Source of the DNA: Salinimicrobium xinjiangense DSM 19287
Lineage (GTDB): Bacteria > Bacteroidota > Bacteroidia > Flavobacteriales > Flavobacteriaceae
DNA length: 64,000 nt
Direction: 5' to 3'
Assembly: GCF_000423585.1 (NCBI RefSeq)
Contig: NZ_AUIG01000002.1
Coordinates: 186,001 to 250,000, forward strand
The translations under genes were made by a program, and so were the position numbers. The notes under the pieces were generated by a model. The model did not search any database, had not been told where the DNA came from, and saw only the letters and a program-made list of their open reading frames with translations. Shown piece after piece: positions 18,067 through 26,093 of this stretch. Numbering within the stretch: the stretch's first letter is position 1; each line of letters starts with the position of its first letter.

Positions 18067-18294
18067 TTATTTGCCGAACTTATCCCCTATAAAACCCAGT
18101 ACCGAAGTAGCACCTTTGTGAATATAGGGATTTCTTAAAACACTGTTTGCAGCATCTTTAAAGATTCGTTTAGGAGAGAGGCTTTCCTTGGTTTGATTGA
18201 AACTCAAAAGGACTTTCTCCTTATCGATCTCTTTTTGAAGCTTAAGAAGCTGAAGGTCACGTTCTATTTCCCTGAAGTTCTTATATTCTCTCAT
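18067..18294 (-). CDS. DUF6327-like small protein
   Basis: A 75-residue protein beginning MREYKNFREIERDLQLLKLQ, highly charged in its first half, with a C-terminal IHKGATSVLGFIGDKFGK tail. No membrane segment. It resembles the small DUF6327 proteins that follow a phage-holin-family gene in Flavobacteria; the function is unknown. It overlaps the upstream holin-family gene by 14 bp, so it is translationally coupled. It is the last gene of the YtxH-holin-DUF6327 unit. Its stop codon is immediately adjacent to that of the SPFH gene on the other strand. Confidence 0.72.
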   Translation of the reverse strand: MREYKNFREIERDLQLLKLQKEIDKEKVLLSFNQTKESLSPKRIFKDAANSVLRNPYIHKGATSVLGFIGDKFGK

Positions 18295-18727
18295 TGTCTT
18301 TTATGATAATTTCATCCGTTTCGAAATCCTTTTGAGCAGTGAATTCATGGTGTTCGTTTTCGACCGGCTTCTTTTCAGGCTTCTGAAAGAATTTTTTTGA
18401 GGCTCCCGGCAATATGGCCTTCATTAGCATTTTACTACCAAAGAAAACGAAGAGAAGTACCAATAAAAGATATATTCCGGCCACAATGAAGAAGCCACTG
18501 CTTGGGGAATCGATCCAGTTACTCAGAGCTACAGCAATGGCAATAGAAAGGAAAAGTATAAAAAAGAACATGAAAAGAGCTATTGCCACTCCTTTTATGG
18601 CGGCAATAGCTCCCTGCATACTTTTATTAAAGAGATCAAGTTTGTAATACTCAGCACTACTATGTGCCAAGGCTTTAATGTTCTCTTTTAATTCCTGAAA
18701 ATTATTGGATATTCTTCCGAATGCCAT
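18281..18727 (-). CDS. Phage_holin_3_6-family membrane protein (not a prophage gene)
   Basis: A 148-residue protein with two adjacent transmembrane helices (about residues 43-68 and 78-102) and charged ends, typical of the Phage_holin_3_6 / YqjE-like family. Despite the name, such genes are chromosomal and sit next to YtxH or ElaB/YgaM-like genes in many bacteria. No phage genes are near. It starts 5 bp after the YtxH gene's stop, and its end overlaps the DUF6327 gene. A membrane-stress or envelope role is suggested by context only. Confidence 0.8.
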   Translation of the reverse strand: MAFGRISNNFQELKENIKALAHSSAEYYKLDLFNKSMQGAIAAIKGVAIALFMFFFILFLSIAIAVALSNWIDSPSSGFFIVAGIYLLLVLLFVFFGSKMLMKAILPGASKKFFQKPEKKPVENEHHEFTAQKDFETDEIIIKDNERI

Positions 18728-18732
18728 AAGTT

Positions 18733-19170
18733 TTAGGCTACAGCATTATCTGATGCACTTCCGGTAGTTCCTTTCTTTCCTTTTTTAGAGGCGACGCTTT
18801 CGTCTATGTTACTCTTGTTACCTCCTGTTCCTGTCTCATTGCGATCTTTCTGAAATTTCGCATTTTGCCTTTTAAGCTCATCCAGTTTAGTTTCGAGGCT
18901 ACTAAGAATCTCATCGGCTTTATAACTTGCTGAAGATAATGTTTCTTCCAGTCTCTGTTCAAAATCTGATTTGGCTTGCCTTGCTTTTTGACTAAGGTTT
19001 GAAGAGGTCTCTTTATAACGCCTGTTTAGATCATCCTGAGTTCTTCTAGCATTCTCACCCAGTTTCTTCCTGGTTTCCTCTCCACTTTCAGGGGCATATA
19101 ACATTCCCAGGCCTGCACCTATTGCTGCCCCGGTTAGTAATGCTAAAAATGTACTTCCTGATTTTGCCAT
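18733..19170 (-). CDS. YtxH domain-containing general-stress-type protein
   Basis: A 145-residue protein. The glycine-rich hydrophobic helix (about residues 7-25, GAAIGAGLGMLYAPESG) followed by EETRKKL is the YtxH signature. The remainder is a charged coiled coil with Arg/Lys/Gln-rich stretches, then a low-complexity tail. In Bacillus, YtxH belongs to the general stress regulon; the biochemical role is unknown. It is first in a three-gene unit with the holin-family and DUF6327 genes. The spacer to glnS (19171-19295) has no clear signal. Confidence 0.85.
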   Translation of the reverse strand: MAKSGSTFLALLTGAAIGAGLGMLYAPESGEETRKKLGENARRTQDDLNRRYKETSSNLSQKARQAKSDFEQRLEETLSSASYKADEILSSLETKLDELKRQNAKFQKDRNETGTGGNKSNIDESVASKKGKKGTTGSASDNAVA

Positions 19171-19295
19171 GATTTTTCGATTATTAAGATTAATACTACA
19201 ACCAAATATACTTTAATGCGGACGGTACTGCTGTTAATAACCGGTTAATATCCAAAATCCTATGCTAAAATATTCTTAATTGGGCAACACCAGTT

Positions 19296-20978
19296 CTAAT
19301 CCTGATTTTTCGAACCCCAGGAATCCCTCAGGGTTACCGTACGATTGAATACAAGCTGCTCTTTAGTACTCTCCTTATCCACGTTAAAATATCCCAACCT
19401 TTGGAACTGGAATTGATCCATAGGTTGTACATCTTTCAATCCCGGTTCAAGGTACGCGGTAATTACTCTTAGAGAATCGGGATTGAGAAATTCCAGAAAA
19501 TCTTTCTCCTTATCTGCATCGGGGGATTCTACTGAAAATAACCGGTCATAAAGTCTCACTTCTGCCTCTATTGCGTGCTTGGCAGAGACCCAATGCAAAG
19601 TTCCTTTTACCTTGCGCATGGACTCTTCCGTACCACTACCGCTTCGGCTTTTTGGATCATAGGTACAGTGGATTTCAATAATCTCTCCCCTATCATCTTT
19701 TATTACCTTCTCCCCTTTAATAATATAAGCATTTTTAAGCCTCACCTCTTTCCCAAGTGTCAGTCTAAAAAACTTGCGATTAGCTTCTTCTTTAAAATCT
19801 TCTTTTTCTATATAAAGTTCCCTTGAGAATGGAATTTCTCTTGATCCCGCCTGGTCGTCCTCCGGATTATTTTCTGCCTCCAGCCATTCTTCTCCATCTT
19901 CAGGATAGTTCGTGATCACAAGTTTTACAGGATCTAATACAGCCATTACTCTAGGGGCTGTTCTGTTAAGATCTTCCCGAATACAGAATTCAAGCAAGGA
20001 AACATCTATGATATTTTCCCTCTTTGCGATCCCTATTGTCTCAGCAAACTTCCTGATGGATTCCGGAGTATAACCTCTTCTTCTAAGGCCCGAAATAGTA
20101 GGCATCCTGGGATCATCCCATGATTTTACTATTCCTTTCTCTACAAGATGTAGAAGCTTTCTTTTACTTACTATAGTATGGCTTAAATTACGGCGTGCAA
20201 ACTCCCTTTGTTTAGGCCTGAAATCCTGTTCTGTGCTGATCTTTTCAAGGAACCAGTTGTATAATTCCCGGTGTGGTAAAAATTCCAGGGTACAGAAAGA
20301 ATGAGAAACAGATTCAATGTAATCACTCTGCCCATGCGCCCAATCGTATAAAGGATAGATCATCCAGTCATTTCCTGTGCGATGATGCTTGCGGTGCAAC
20401 GTACGGTACATCACAGGATCCCGCATCAACATATTTTTTGCAGACATATCGATCTTAGCCCTCAAAACGTGCTCCCCTTCTTTGGTCTCCCCGTCTTTCA
20501 TCTTCCTGAAAAGCTCCAGGTTCTCCTCTACAGACCTGTCACGGTAAGGACTGTTCTTACCCGGTTCTGTTGGGGTTCCTTTCTGTTCGGCCATTACTGC
20601 GGAAGCCTGACTGTCAACATAGGCATCTCCTGACTTTATCAGCATCACTGCCCAGTCATACAGCTGTTGGAAATAATCTGAAGCATAACACTCCTTAGCC
20701 CATTTGAAGCCCAGCCATTCTACGTCCCGTTTGATAGCATCTACATATTCCTGTTCTTCTTTAATAGGGTTAGTGTCATCAAATCGCAGGTTCACCGGTG
20801 CATTGTATTTTTCTCCAAGCCCAAAGTTCAGGCAAATAGAAGACGCATGACCAATGTGCAGATAGCCGTTAGGTTCCGGTGGGAATCTAAACTGCAGGTC
20901 TTCTTTTTTATAGTCTTTCTTTAGATCATCTTCTATAATCTGCTCAATAAAATTGAGGGATCTTTTTTCTTCAGCCAT
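19296..20978 (-). CDS. glnS: Glutamine--tRNA ligase
   Basis: A 560-residue class I synthetase. HIGH is seen in PPEPNGYLHIGHAS, KMSKS as VSKRKLL, and the C-terminal anticodon-binding beta-barrels are intact. It charges tRNA-Gln directly. GlnRS is known to have entered bacteria by transfer from a eukaryotic lineage and is patchy; its presence with gltX suggests direct Gln-tRNA formation here. Start: the ATG at 20978; a TTG at 20999 lies inside the promoter element and is unlikely. Length is normal for bacterial GlnRS without the YqeY extension. Confidence 0.96.
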   Translation of the reverse strand: MAEEKRSLNFIEQIIEDDLKKDYKKEDLQFRFPPEPNGYLHIGHASSICLNFGLGEKYNAPVNLRFDDTNPIKEEQEYVDAIKRDVEWLGFKWAKECYASDYFQQLYDWAVMLIKSGDAYVDSQASAVMAEQKGTPTEPGKNSPYRDRSVEENLELFRKMKDGETKEGEHVLRAKIDMSAKNMLMRDPVMYRTLHRKHHRTGNDWMIYPLYDWAHGQSDYIESVSHSFCTLEFLPHRELYNWFLEKISTEQDFRPKQREFARRNLSHTIVSKRKLLHLVEKGIVKSWDDPRMPTISGLRRRGYTPESIRKFAETIGIAKRENIIDVSLLEFCIREDLNRTAPRVMAVLDPVKLVITNYPEDGEEWLEAENNPEDDQAGSREIPFSRELYIEKEDFKEEANRKFFRLTLGKEVRLKNAYIIKGEKVIKDDRGEIIEIHCTYDPKSRSGSGTEESMRKVKGTLHWVSAKHAIEAEVRLYDRLFSVESPDADKEKDFLEFLNPDSLRVITAYLEPGLKDVQPMDQFQFQRLGYFNVDKESTKEQLVFNRTVTLRDSWGSKNQD

Positions 20979-20996
20979 AGTATAAAATTGAAGGCC

Positions 20997-21004
20997 CAAA
21001 ATTA
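20997..21004 (-). promoter_or_regulatory. -7 promoter element TAATTTTG for glnS
   Basis: An exact TAnnTTTG on the minus strand, 18 nt upstream of the ATG at 20978, giving a leader of roughly 15 nt. Confidence 0.55.
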
Positions 21005-21056
21005 CAGAAAATAAACATCATTTCCGCTCTGTGTATAATGTCTTCTGATTTGTCCT

Positions 21057-21064
21057 TATCTTCG
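21057..21064 (+). promoter_or_regulatory. -7 promoter element TATCTTCG for folB
   Basis: One mismatch to TAnnTTTG. It ends 14 nt before the TTG start of folB, which supports that start. Confidence 0.45.
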
Positions 21065-21078
21065 CAAAAAATCAGATT

Positions 21079-21435
21079 TTGGGAAGTATAAAACTGAGAA
21101 ATATTAAGGTCTTTGCCTATCACGGCTGCCTGGAGGAAGAAGGGCAGATTGGCAGTGATTACAGAGTTGATCTTACTGTAAAAGGAGACCTCTCACTTTC
21201 GGCAAAGACAGACGCTTTAAAAGATACTATTGATTACGTGCACCTGAACAAAATTGTAAAGGAGGAGATGGCCATCCGCTCAAAACTTTTGGAAACAGTT
21301 GCTGAAAGAATTTTGAACCGGGTTATGAATGAACTTCTGATTGTTCAAAAGGTAACGGTAGAAGTGTCAAAGATCAATCCTCCTATCGGAGGAAATGTCG
21401 CTATGGTGCGCGTTAAACGGAGTAAAAACAGGTAA
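21079..21435 (+). CDS. folB: Dihydroneopterin aldolase
   Basis: A 118-residue enzyme of the folate pathway. It converts 7,8-dihydroneopterin to 6-hydroxymethyl-dihydropterin plus glycolaldehyde. Family residues are visible in FAYHGCLEEEGQIG (catalytic/binding Glu) and VSKINPPIGG (conserved Lys before the pterin pocket). The start is a TTG at 21079-21081 giving MGSIKLRNIKVFAYHG; this matches the usual N-terminus (MGxIKLxNI) and no in-frame ATG exists upstream before the promoter. It is transcribed away from glnS and followed by tRNA-Cys. Confidence 0.9.
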   Translation: MGSIKLRNIKVFAYHGCLEEEGQIGSDYRVDLTVKGDLSLSAKTDALKDTIDYVHLNKIVKEEMAIRSKLLETVAERILNRVMNELLIVQKVTVEVSKINPPIGGNVAMVRVKRSKNR

Positions 21436-21492
21436 AATTTTGTTAATTCTCCGGGACCTGCAAAAGCATAGCCTCAAAAAGAGAAATTTTAT

Positions 21493-21500
21493 TACATTTG
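21493..21500 (+). promoter_or_regulatory. -7 promoter element TACATTTG for tRNA-Cys
   Basis: An exact TAnnTTTG ending 17 nt before the mature tRNA 5' end. Confidence 0.5.
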
Positions 21501-21517
21501 CCTTCCGTAAGAATAAC

Positions 21518-21591
21518 GGCATCGTGGCCGAGTGGCTAGGCAGAGCTCTGCAAAAGCTTGTACAGCGGTTCGAATCCGCTCGATGCCTCCA
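21518..21591 (+). tRNA. tRNA-Cys (anticodon GCA), CCA encoded
   Basis: The acceptor arm GGCATCG pairs with CGATGCC, the discriminator is T (normal for Cys) and CCA is encoded. The D arm is GCC/GGC, the anticodon stem GAGCT/AGCTT (one G-U pair) with loop CTGCAAA giving anticodon GCA, and the T arm AGCGG/CCGCT with loop TTCGAAT. All parts fold in a normal 74-nt cloverleaf with a four-base variable loop. It is transcribed after folB and followed by a terminator. Confidence 0.97.
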
Positions 21592-21627
21592 AAAAATAGC
21601 TCCTTTTCCAGGGAGCTATTTTTTTAT
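21592..21627 (+). terminator. Intrinsic terminator after tRNA-Cys
   Basis: Stem ATAGCTCC / GGGAGCTAT (one bulge), preceded by an A-run and followed by a seven-base T-run, starting one base after the tRNA 3' CCA. Confidence 0.85.
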
Positions 21628-21861
21628 TCAAAATTTAAAATTCAGGATTCAAAATTCTTATTTCCTCCACATCCGGAATCCACCAATCACACGCAAGGGA
21701 ATTAAAAAGACAGTCTTTCTTCTGCAGAAAAGACTTTCAAAAATGACATTTTTGAATGCCTGATAATTTAATTTTCTGAATGTTTAAAGATCTTTAGGTA
21801 AGGCATTTCACCATTTTACCGGTTACCATTAACAATTCACAAATAACAATTAACTAACACA
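21628..21861. other. Non-coding AT-rich spacer with short repeat phrases and a palindrome
   Basis: I find no gene. The spacer holds loose repeats of the type TTCAAAATTTAAAATTCAGG, an inverted pair AGTCTTT...AAAGACT near 21712-21735, and a perfect 10-bp inverted repeat TTCAAAAATG / CATTTTTGAA with a one-base centre at 21736-21756. It ends in phrases like ATTAACAATTCAC. Confidence 0.6.
21736..21756. repeat. Palindromic element with core AAAAATGACATTTTT
   Basis: A perfect 10-bp inverted repeat around a single A. The same core recurs in four other intergenic spacers of this window (29638, 35999, 40128, 63379), with minor centre variation. Confidence 0.65.
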
Positions 21862-22569
21862 CTATTCAAAGTACTGGATATAAGCACCAGATTCCGGAGT
21901 AATATTGTCGATTTGATTCTGTATCTGATTAATTTCCTGTGGAATTAGACCTTGTGCAACCAGGAATATTCCGAAAATTATAAGGAGAATACTTATTGCC
22001 TTTTTTACATTGTATATACGCCCCGGGGTAAGCTTTTGATTCAGCTTTTTGGCCGCAAGGATCTTAAAAATGTCAATTATCAGGTAAGTTCCCAGCACCG
22101 AACCAAAGAAAATTACCATTCTGTCAGTTTCCATTTCCAATTGAGGTCCAAAAACGATAATAAGTCCCAGCCAGAAACCAAGTACTCCAATATTAATAAA
22201 ATTGAGCAGGAATCCCTTGGCAGCAAGACCTAAGTAGTCTCTTTTGTTGAGCTTCTGAATTTCGGGAACCTCTTCATGTTGCAGCACCCTTTTGTTTTGT
22301 ACAAACTGAATGATCCCGTAAGTAACCAGAATGCCTCCCCCAAAGATGAAAAGTGCAGGATCATCCTTTATGCTGTTAAGAAGTTTGGTAGTACTTAAAT
22401 AAGCAATAAGGAGAAAAATGATATCGGCAAATATCACTCCTACATCAAAGGAAATTGCCGCCCTAAAGCCTTTAATAGCAGCTGTTTCGAGTAATACGAA
22501 AAATACGGGCCCTAATAAAAAAGCGAGAAAAAATCCTAAAGGTATAGCAGCCAGTATATCCTGAAACAT
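21862..22569 (-). CDS. LysE/RhtB-family amino-acid exporter
   Basis: A 235-residue protein with six predicted transmembrane helices and the N-terminal LysE-like pattern IPLGFFLAFLLGPVFFVLLE. LysE-family proteins export amino acids or other small solutes by proton antiport. The substrate cannot be told from sequence. A soluble C-terminal tail (QEINQIQNQIDNI...) is longer than in typical RhtB proteins. The gene has its own TATCTTTG promoter and is separate from the head-GIN/rnr unit upstream. Confidence 0.87.
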   Translation of the reverse strand: MFQDILAAIPLGFFLAFLLGPVFFVLLETAAIKGFRAAISFDVGVIFADIIFLLIAYLSTTKLLNSIKDDPALFIFGGGILVTYGIIQFVQNKRVLQHEEVPEIQKLNKRDYLGLAAKGFLLNFINIGVLGFWLGLIIVFGPQLEMETDRMVIFFGSVLGTYLIIDIFKILAAKKLNQKLTPGRIYNVKKAISILLIIFGIFLVAQGLIPQEINQIQNQIDNITPESGAYIQYFE

Positions 22570-22587
22570 TCAGATCTTTTAAAAACA

Positions 22588-22595
22588 CAAAGATA
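22588..22595 (-). promoter_or_regulatory. -7 promoter element TATCTTTG for the LysE-family gene
   Basis: An exact TAnnTTTG on the minus strand, 18 nt upstream of the ATG at 22569. Confidence 0.55.
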
Positions 22596-22609
22596 GAATT
22601 TTACTTCAC

Positions 22610-23284
22610 TTAGAAAATTCTACCTCCCAGGCTGGTTTTAGTATCTACTTCCTTTGGTCTTCCAAAAATTTCAACCGTACCGCCAAGACTAGCCGAAGCC
22701 TTTACATATTCAGTAGCATTCACCTCTCCTCTTCCGGCAGTTCCTGTACTTATTTCTGTATGTTGAGTACGAAGATCTTTTCCGTAGTAATGTCCACCTG
22801 TATTAATTTCAACAGTTTGTTCTTCAGTCTTGCCCTCAAGCTTTATTTTTCCCTTTGTAACTACTTTTGAGCTGATTTTAAGGCTGTTCACCCTCGCAAT
22901 TATATTTGCACCCTCCTGTGCCCTAAATGTAAGCACTTCGCCTTCTAAAAGACCAGTTACTTCTACAACAGAGGCCTGGTTAGCATCAATAACTTCCAGA
23001 GATTTGCCGTAGATCCTTATACGGGTGTTGTCTTGTGACCACAGATTACTCAGTTTAAGACGAACTTCAAGTCGATTATCAACAATATTGAATTTTACTT
23101 CGTTTTTGCTGTGTCCGGTAATTTCTATCCTGTTTTCTTTAGATGGAACTACTTCAACTTCAAGCCCATTAAATACTTTTAGTTCAGTAAAATGTTCAAG
23201 GGATTCATTAACATCCTGTGCTCCCACAGAAAATGTAAGGAACAACAAAAAGAAAGGAACTATAAATATATTATCAGGCTTCAT
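22610..23284 (-). CDS. Head-GIN domain (DUF2807) exported protein
   Basis: A 224-residue protein with a signal peptide (MKPDNIFIVPFFLLFLTFSV, cleaved near VGAQ) and a repetitive beta-helix region with alternating short strands (IDANQASVVEVTGLL, LTFRAQEGANIIAR) typical of DUF2807, once called a putative auto-transporter adhesin. The function is unknown; many are periplasmic or surface proteins in Bacteroidota. The frame opens at a TTG (23290), but the ATG at 23284 is preferred. It overlaps the 3' end of rnr by 11 bp, so it is coupled to the RNase R gene. Confidence 0.8.
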   Translation of the reverse strand: MKPDNIFIVPFFLLFLTFSVGAQDVNESLEHFTELKVFNGLEVEVVPSKENRIEITGHSKNEVKFNIVDNRLEVRLKLSNLWSQDNTRIRIYGKSLEVIDANQASVVEVTGLLEGEVLTFRAQEGANIIARVNSLKISSKVVTKGKIKLEGKTEEQTVEINTGGHYYGKDLRTQHTEISTGTAGRGEVNATEYVKASASLGGTVEIFGRPKEVDTKTSLGGRIF

Positions 23285-25478
23285 TTTCAACTTCTTCCTT
23301 TGATCCCACTAAATTAAAATCAAGATGTCTTTTTACCAGGTCAGCATTTTTCACAGTTACATAGACTTCATCACCTAATTGAAAAACCTTACCGGTTTTA
23401 CGGCCTATGATAGCATATTGATCTGGATCAAAATCAAAATGATCCACTCTTATATCCCGCAGTCTTACCATACCTTCACATTTATTTGCAATTATCTCCA
23501 CGTAAATACCCCATTCGGTTACGCCGGATATAACGCCTAAAAATTCCTCATCATTGTGATCCTGCATAAATTTAATCTGCATATATTTTATCGAATCTCT
23601 CTCCGCGTTGGTTGCCAGACCTTCCATATTACTGCTGTGCTGACATTTACCTTCATATTCTTCTTCGGAAGCCGATTTACCGTTTTCCAGATAATGCTGA
23701 AGCAGCCTGTGTACCATCACATCGGGATACCTCCTTATTGGGGAGGTAAAGTGGGAATAATGACTAAAGGCAAGCCCGTAATGTCCAATGTTCTCTGTAC
23801 TGTAATAAGCTTTGCTCATCGTCCTGATGGTAAGCGTATCTATTAGATTTTGTTCCTTCTTACCCTGTACAGTTTCAAGAAGACTATTTAAAGATTTACT
23901 TATCTGCTTTTGATCTTTCAGGTTCAATTTGTGTCCAAACTTACTCACAAGAGATTGCAAAGCAGCGAGTTTTTCATCATCTGGTTCGTCGTGGCACCTG
24001 TAAACAAAAGTTTTCCTGGGCTTTTGTTTCCCTATAAATTCTGCTACTTTCTTGTTGGCCAGCAACATGAATTCTTCAATGAGTTTATTAGCCTCTTTTG
24101 AAGTTTTGAAAAATACGCCTACAGGATCATTTTTTTCATCCAGTTCAAATTTCACTTCAACCTTGTCAAAGGAAATAGCACCATCCCCCATTCTTTTCTT
24201 TCGCATAATTTCTGCCATCTGGTTCATTTTGATCACAGCAGAAACAATAGTATCATCTACGAGGTAAGATTCTCCGGTTAGGGAAATATCGGCGGGAATA
24301 TTGCCTCCGGTGGTTTCAATTATGTACTGGGCTTCCTCATAGGCAAAACGTGCATCAGAATAGGTAACAGTCCTTCCAAACCACTGATTTTTAACCTCTC
24401 CTTTATCAGTCAATTCAAAAACGGCAGAAAAGGTAAATTTTTCTTCATTCGGTCTCAGTGAACATGCATTATTTGAAAGGATCTCAGGTAACATTGGAAC
24501 TACTCTGTCAACAAGGTAAACCGAAGTAGCCCTGTTAAATGCCTCCTCATCCAATATAGTTCCCGGTTTTACGTAATGCGAAACATCGGCAATATGAATA
24601 CCAATTTCATAATTACCATTATCGAGTTCCCGGAAACTTAAGGCATCATCAAAATCCTTAGCATCTTTGGGATCTATGGTGAAGGTAAGCACCTCCCGCA
24701 TATCCCTGCGATTATTTATTTCTTCTTCCCCGATACTGGTATCAATACCCTGTGCAAAAGCTTCCACTTCTTCGGGAAATTCATGGGGGAGACCATACTG
24801 GGCGAGAATGGAATGTATTTCGGTTTGATGCTCTCCGGGAGTACCGAGTACCTGAACAATGCGACCAAATGGGGAATCGGCTTTTTCAGGCCATTCTTCC
24901 ATTTCCACAACCACTTTATCCCCATTTTTAGCTTCCCCTATTTTGTTCTTCTGAACAAAAATATCGGTATACATCTTTCCATCGGGAATGGCAACAAATC
25001 CGAAGTTTTCCTGAAGTTGAAGTACACCCACGAAACGGGTTTTCTTTCTCTCAATGACCTTCGTAATTTCTCCCTCAGATTTCTTGTTACGACGTCGTTT
25101 GTAGATATAGATCTCTACTTTATCTCCATCAAGAGCTTTGTTGATATTTCCTGAAGGTATAAAGACATCTTCATTAAGTTCCTCAACAACTACATAACCG
25201 CTTCCTTTAGCCGTCATATCCAAAGTACCTGTATAATAATCCACTCCGGCATTTAAACGGAATTTACCCCTGTCAATTTCTTCGATTTTCTTTTTCGCAG
25301 CCAGTTGTGATAAGGTTCTAATGATCTTATTACGATTCGAGGGATCATCTACCCCCATTTTTGCCGCGATCTGTTTATAATTGAATTCTTTTCCCGGCTC
25401 TTTCCTCATTATTCCCAAAATATTTTGGGTCATGCTTTCCTGATTAGCCGTTTTACTTTTCTTATTGTTTCTACTCAT
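23274..25478 (-). CDS. rnr: Ribonuclease R (3'-5' exoribonuclease)
   Basis: A 734-residue protein. An N-terminal winged-helix region and cold-shock domains (to about residue 230) precede the RNB catalytic domain (about 250-580), whose Asp cluster is seen in TIDPKDAKDFDDALSF. A C-terminal S1 domain (about 640-720, FLGVISGVTEWGIYVE) follows. It degrades structured RNA in the cytosol. The ATG at 25478 fits the family. It is co-transcribed with the downstream DUF2807 gene through an 11-bp overlap. No exact promoter element is visible in the 190 bp upstream. Confidence 0.95.
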   Translation of the reverse strand: MSRNNKKSKTANQESMTQNILGIMRKEPGKEFNYKQIAAKMGVDDPSNRNKIIRTLSQLAAKKKIEEIDRGKFRLNAGVDYYTGTLDMTAKGSGYVVVEELNEDVFIPSGNINKALDGDKVEIYIYKRRRNKKSEGEITKVIERKKTRFVGVLQLQENFGFVAIPDGKMYTDIFVQKNKIGEAKNGDKVVVEMEEWPEKADSPFGRIVQVLGTPGEHQTEIHSILAQYGLPHEFPEEVEAFAQGIDTSIGEEEINNRRDMREVLTFTIDPKDAKDFDDALSFRELDNGNYEIGIHIADVSHYVKPGTILDEEAFNRATSVYLVDRVVPMLPEILSNNACSLRPNEEKFTFSAVFELTDKGEVKNQWFGRTVTYSDARFAYEEAQYIIETTGGNIPADISLTGESYLVDDTIVSAVIKMNQMAEIMRKKRMGDGAISFDKVEVKFELDEKNDPVGVFFKTSKEANKLIEEFMLLANKKVAEFIGKQKPRKTFVYRCHDEPDDEKLAALQSLVSKFGHKLNLKDQKQISKSLNSLLETVQGKKEQNLIDTLTIRTMSKAYYSTENIGHYGLAFSHYSHFTSPIRRYPDVMVHRLLQHYLENGKSASEEEYEGKCQHSSNMEGLATNAERDSIKYMQIKFMQDHNDEEFLGVISGVTEWGIYVEIIANKCEGMVRLRDIRVDHFDFDPDQYAIIGRKTGKVFQLGDEVYVTVKNADLVKRHLDFNLVGSKEEVENEA

Positions 25479-25629
25479 TTCAAATATTATGCGATAAAAT
25501 TAAGTCTTATTATTTACATCCACCTGAAATTAAGCCATTTTCCCTCAATTACCTCTTAGAGAAACCAAAAACTTAATACTATAGAAATGAAATATTAACA
25601 TTATTCTGTTAATTATCTTAAAATTATAT

Positions 25630-25637
25630 TAAATTTG
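25630..25637 (+). promoter_or_regulatory. -7 promoter element TAAATTTG for the 44-residue membrane protein
   Basis: An exact TAnnTTTG, 33 nt before the ATG at 25671. The rest of 25479-25629 is AT-rich and holds no gene that I can see. Confidence 0.5.
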
Positions 25638-25670
25638 TTCTGTAGTTCTAATAAGCAGAATTATCTGATT

Positions 25671-25805
25671 ATGAGCAAATCGACTAAAATTACACTCATT
25701 TTTATTCTGATTTTTGTAGTGGGGGTTTTAAGTTTTGTAGCTTCCATTAATCACTCTCTTGACTATCCTGAACCTACCACCTTTCCTGAAGAACAAACAG
25801 AATAG
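25671..25805 (+). CDS. Small single-pass membrane protein, 44 residues, unknown function
   Basis: The frame reads MSKSTKITLIFILIFVVGVL and continues to the tail PEPTTFPEEQTE. It has a basic N-terminus, one hydrophobic helix (about residues 7-26) and an acidic proline-rich tail: N-in, C-out topology by the positive-inside rule. A Bacteroidota promoter element lies 33 bp upstream, which supports real expression. The DUF2007 gene begins 42 bp after its stop. I do not recognise a family. It is short enough that automatic annotation would often miss it. Confidence 0.55.
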   Translation: MSKSTKITLIFILIFVVGVLSFVASINHSLDYPEPTTFPEEQTE

Positions 25806-25847
25806 CTTTACAAGAAAAAATGGTATCTTTAATAGCAACTCATCGCT

Positions 25848-26093
25848 ATGAAAGATTTTGTTACCATTGCTGTTTTCACTTACCCCCATGAATATTCCGT
25901 ACTTAAACTTTTACTGGAGCAGGAAGCTATACAGCATTTCTTCCAGAATGAAACTATGATAGGTGTCTTCTCGTTCTATTCAAATGCGTTGGGAGGGATT
26001 CATCTTAAGGTTCATCTCCTGGACCAGTCGAGAGCCCTGGAGATCATAAATGACTTCAATAACAATTCTTCTTCCCCACTTAAAATTGTTTAG
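25848..26093 (+). CDS. DUF2007-type putative signal-transducing protein
   Basis: An 81-residue protein. The pattern TIAVFTYPHEYSVLKLLLEQ, then GIHLKVHLLDQSRALEII, fits the DUF2007 family: a small ferredoxin-like fold found alone or fused in many bacteria, of unknown role. No transmembrane segment. A near-consensus element TATCTTTA at 25824-25831 may be its own promoter. It is separated from rpiB by a 522-bp spacer and so is probably the end of the small unit starting at 25671. Confidence 0.7.
   Translation: MKDFVTIAVFTYPHEYSVLKLLLEQEAIQHFFQNETMIGVFSFYSNALGGIHLKVHLLDQSRALEIINDFNNNSSSPLKIV

Noticed and set aside
18281-18727. Phage-holin-family gene as a sign of a prophage
   Set aside because: No other phage genes, no attachment-site repeats; the family is chromosomal in this context.
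21395-21763. Open frame of 122 codons over tRNA-Cys
   Set aside because: It runs through folB's end, the tRNA and its terminator; coding there is not credible.
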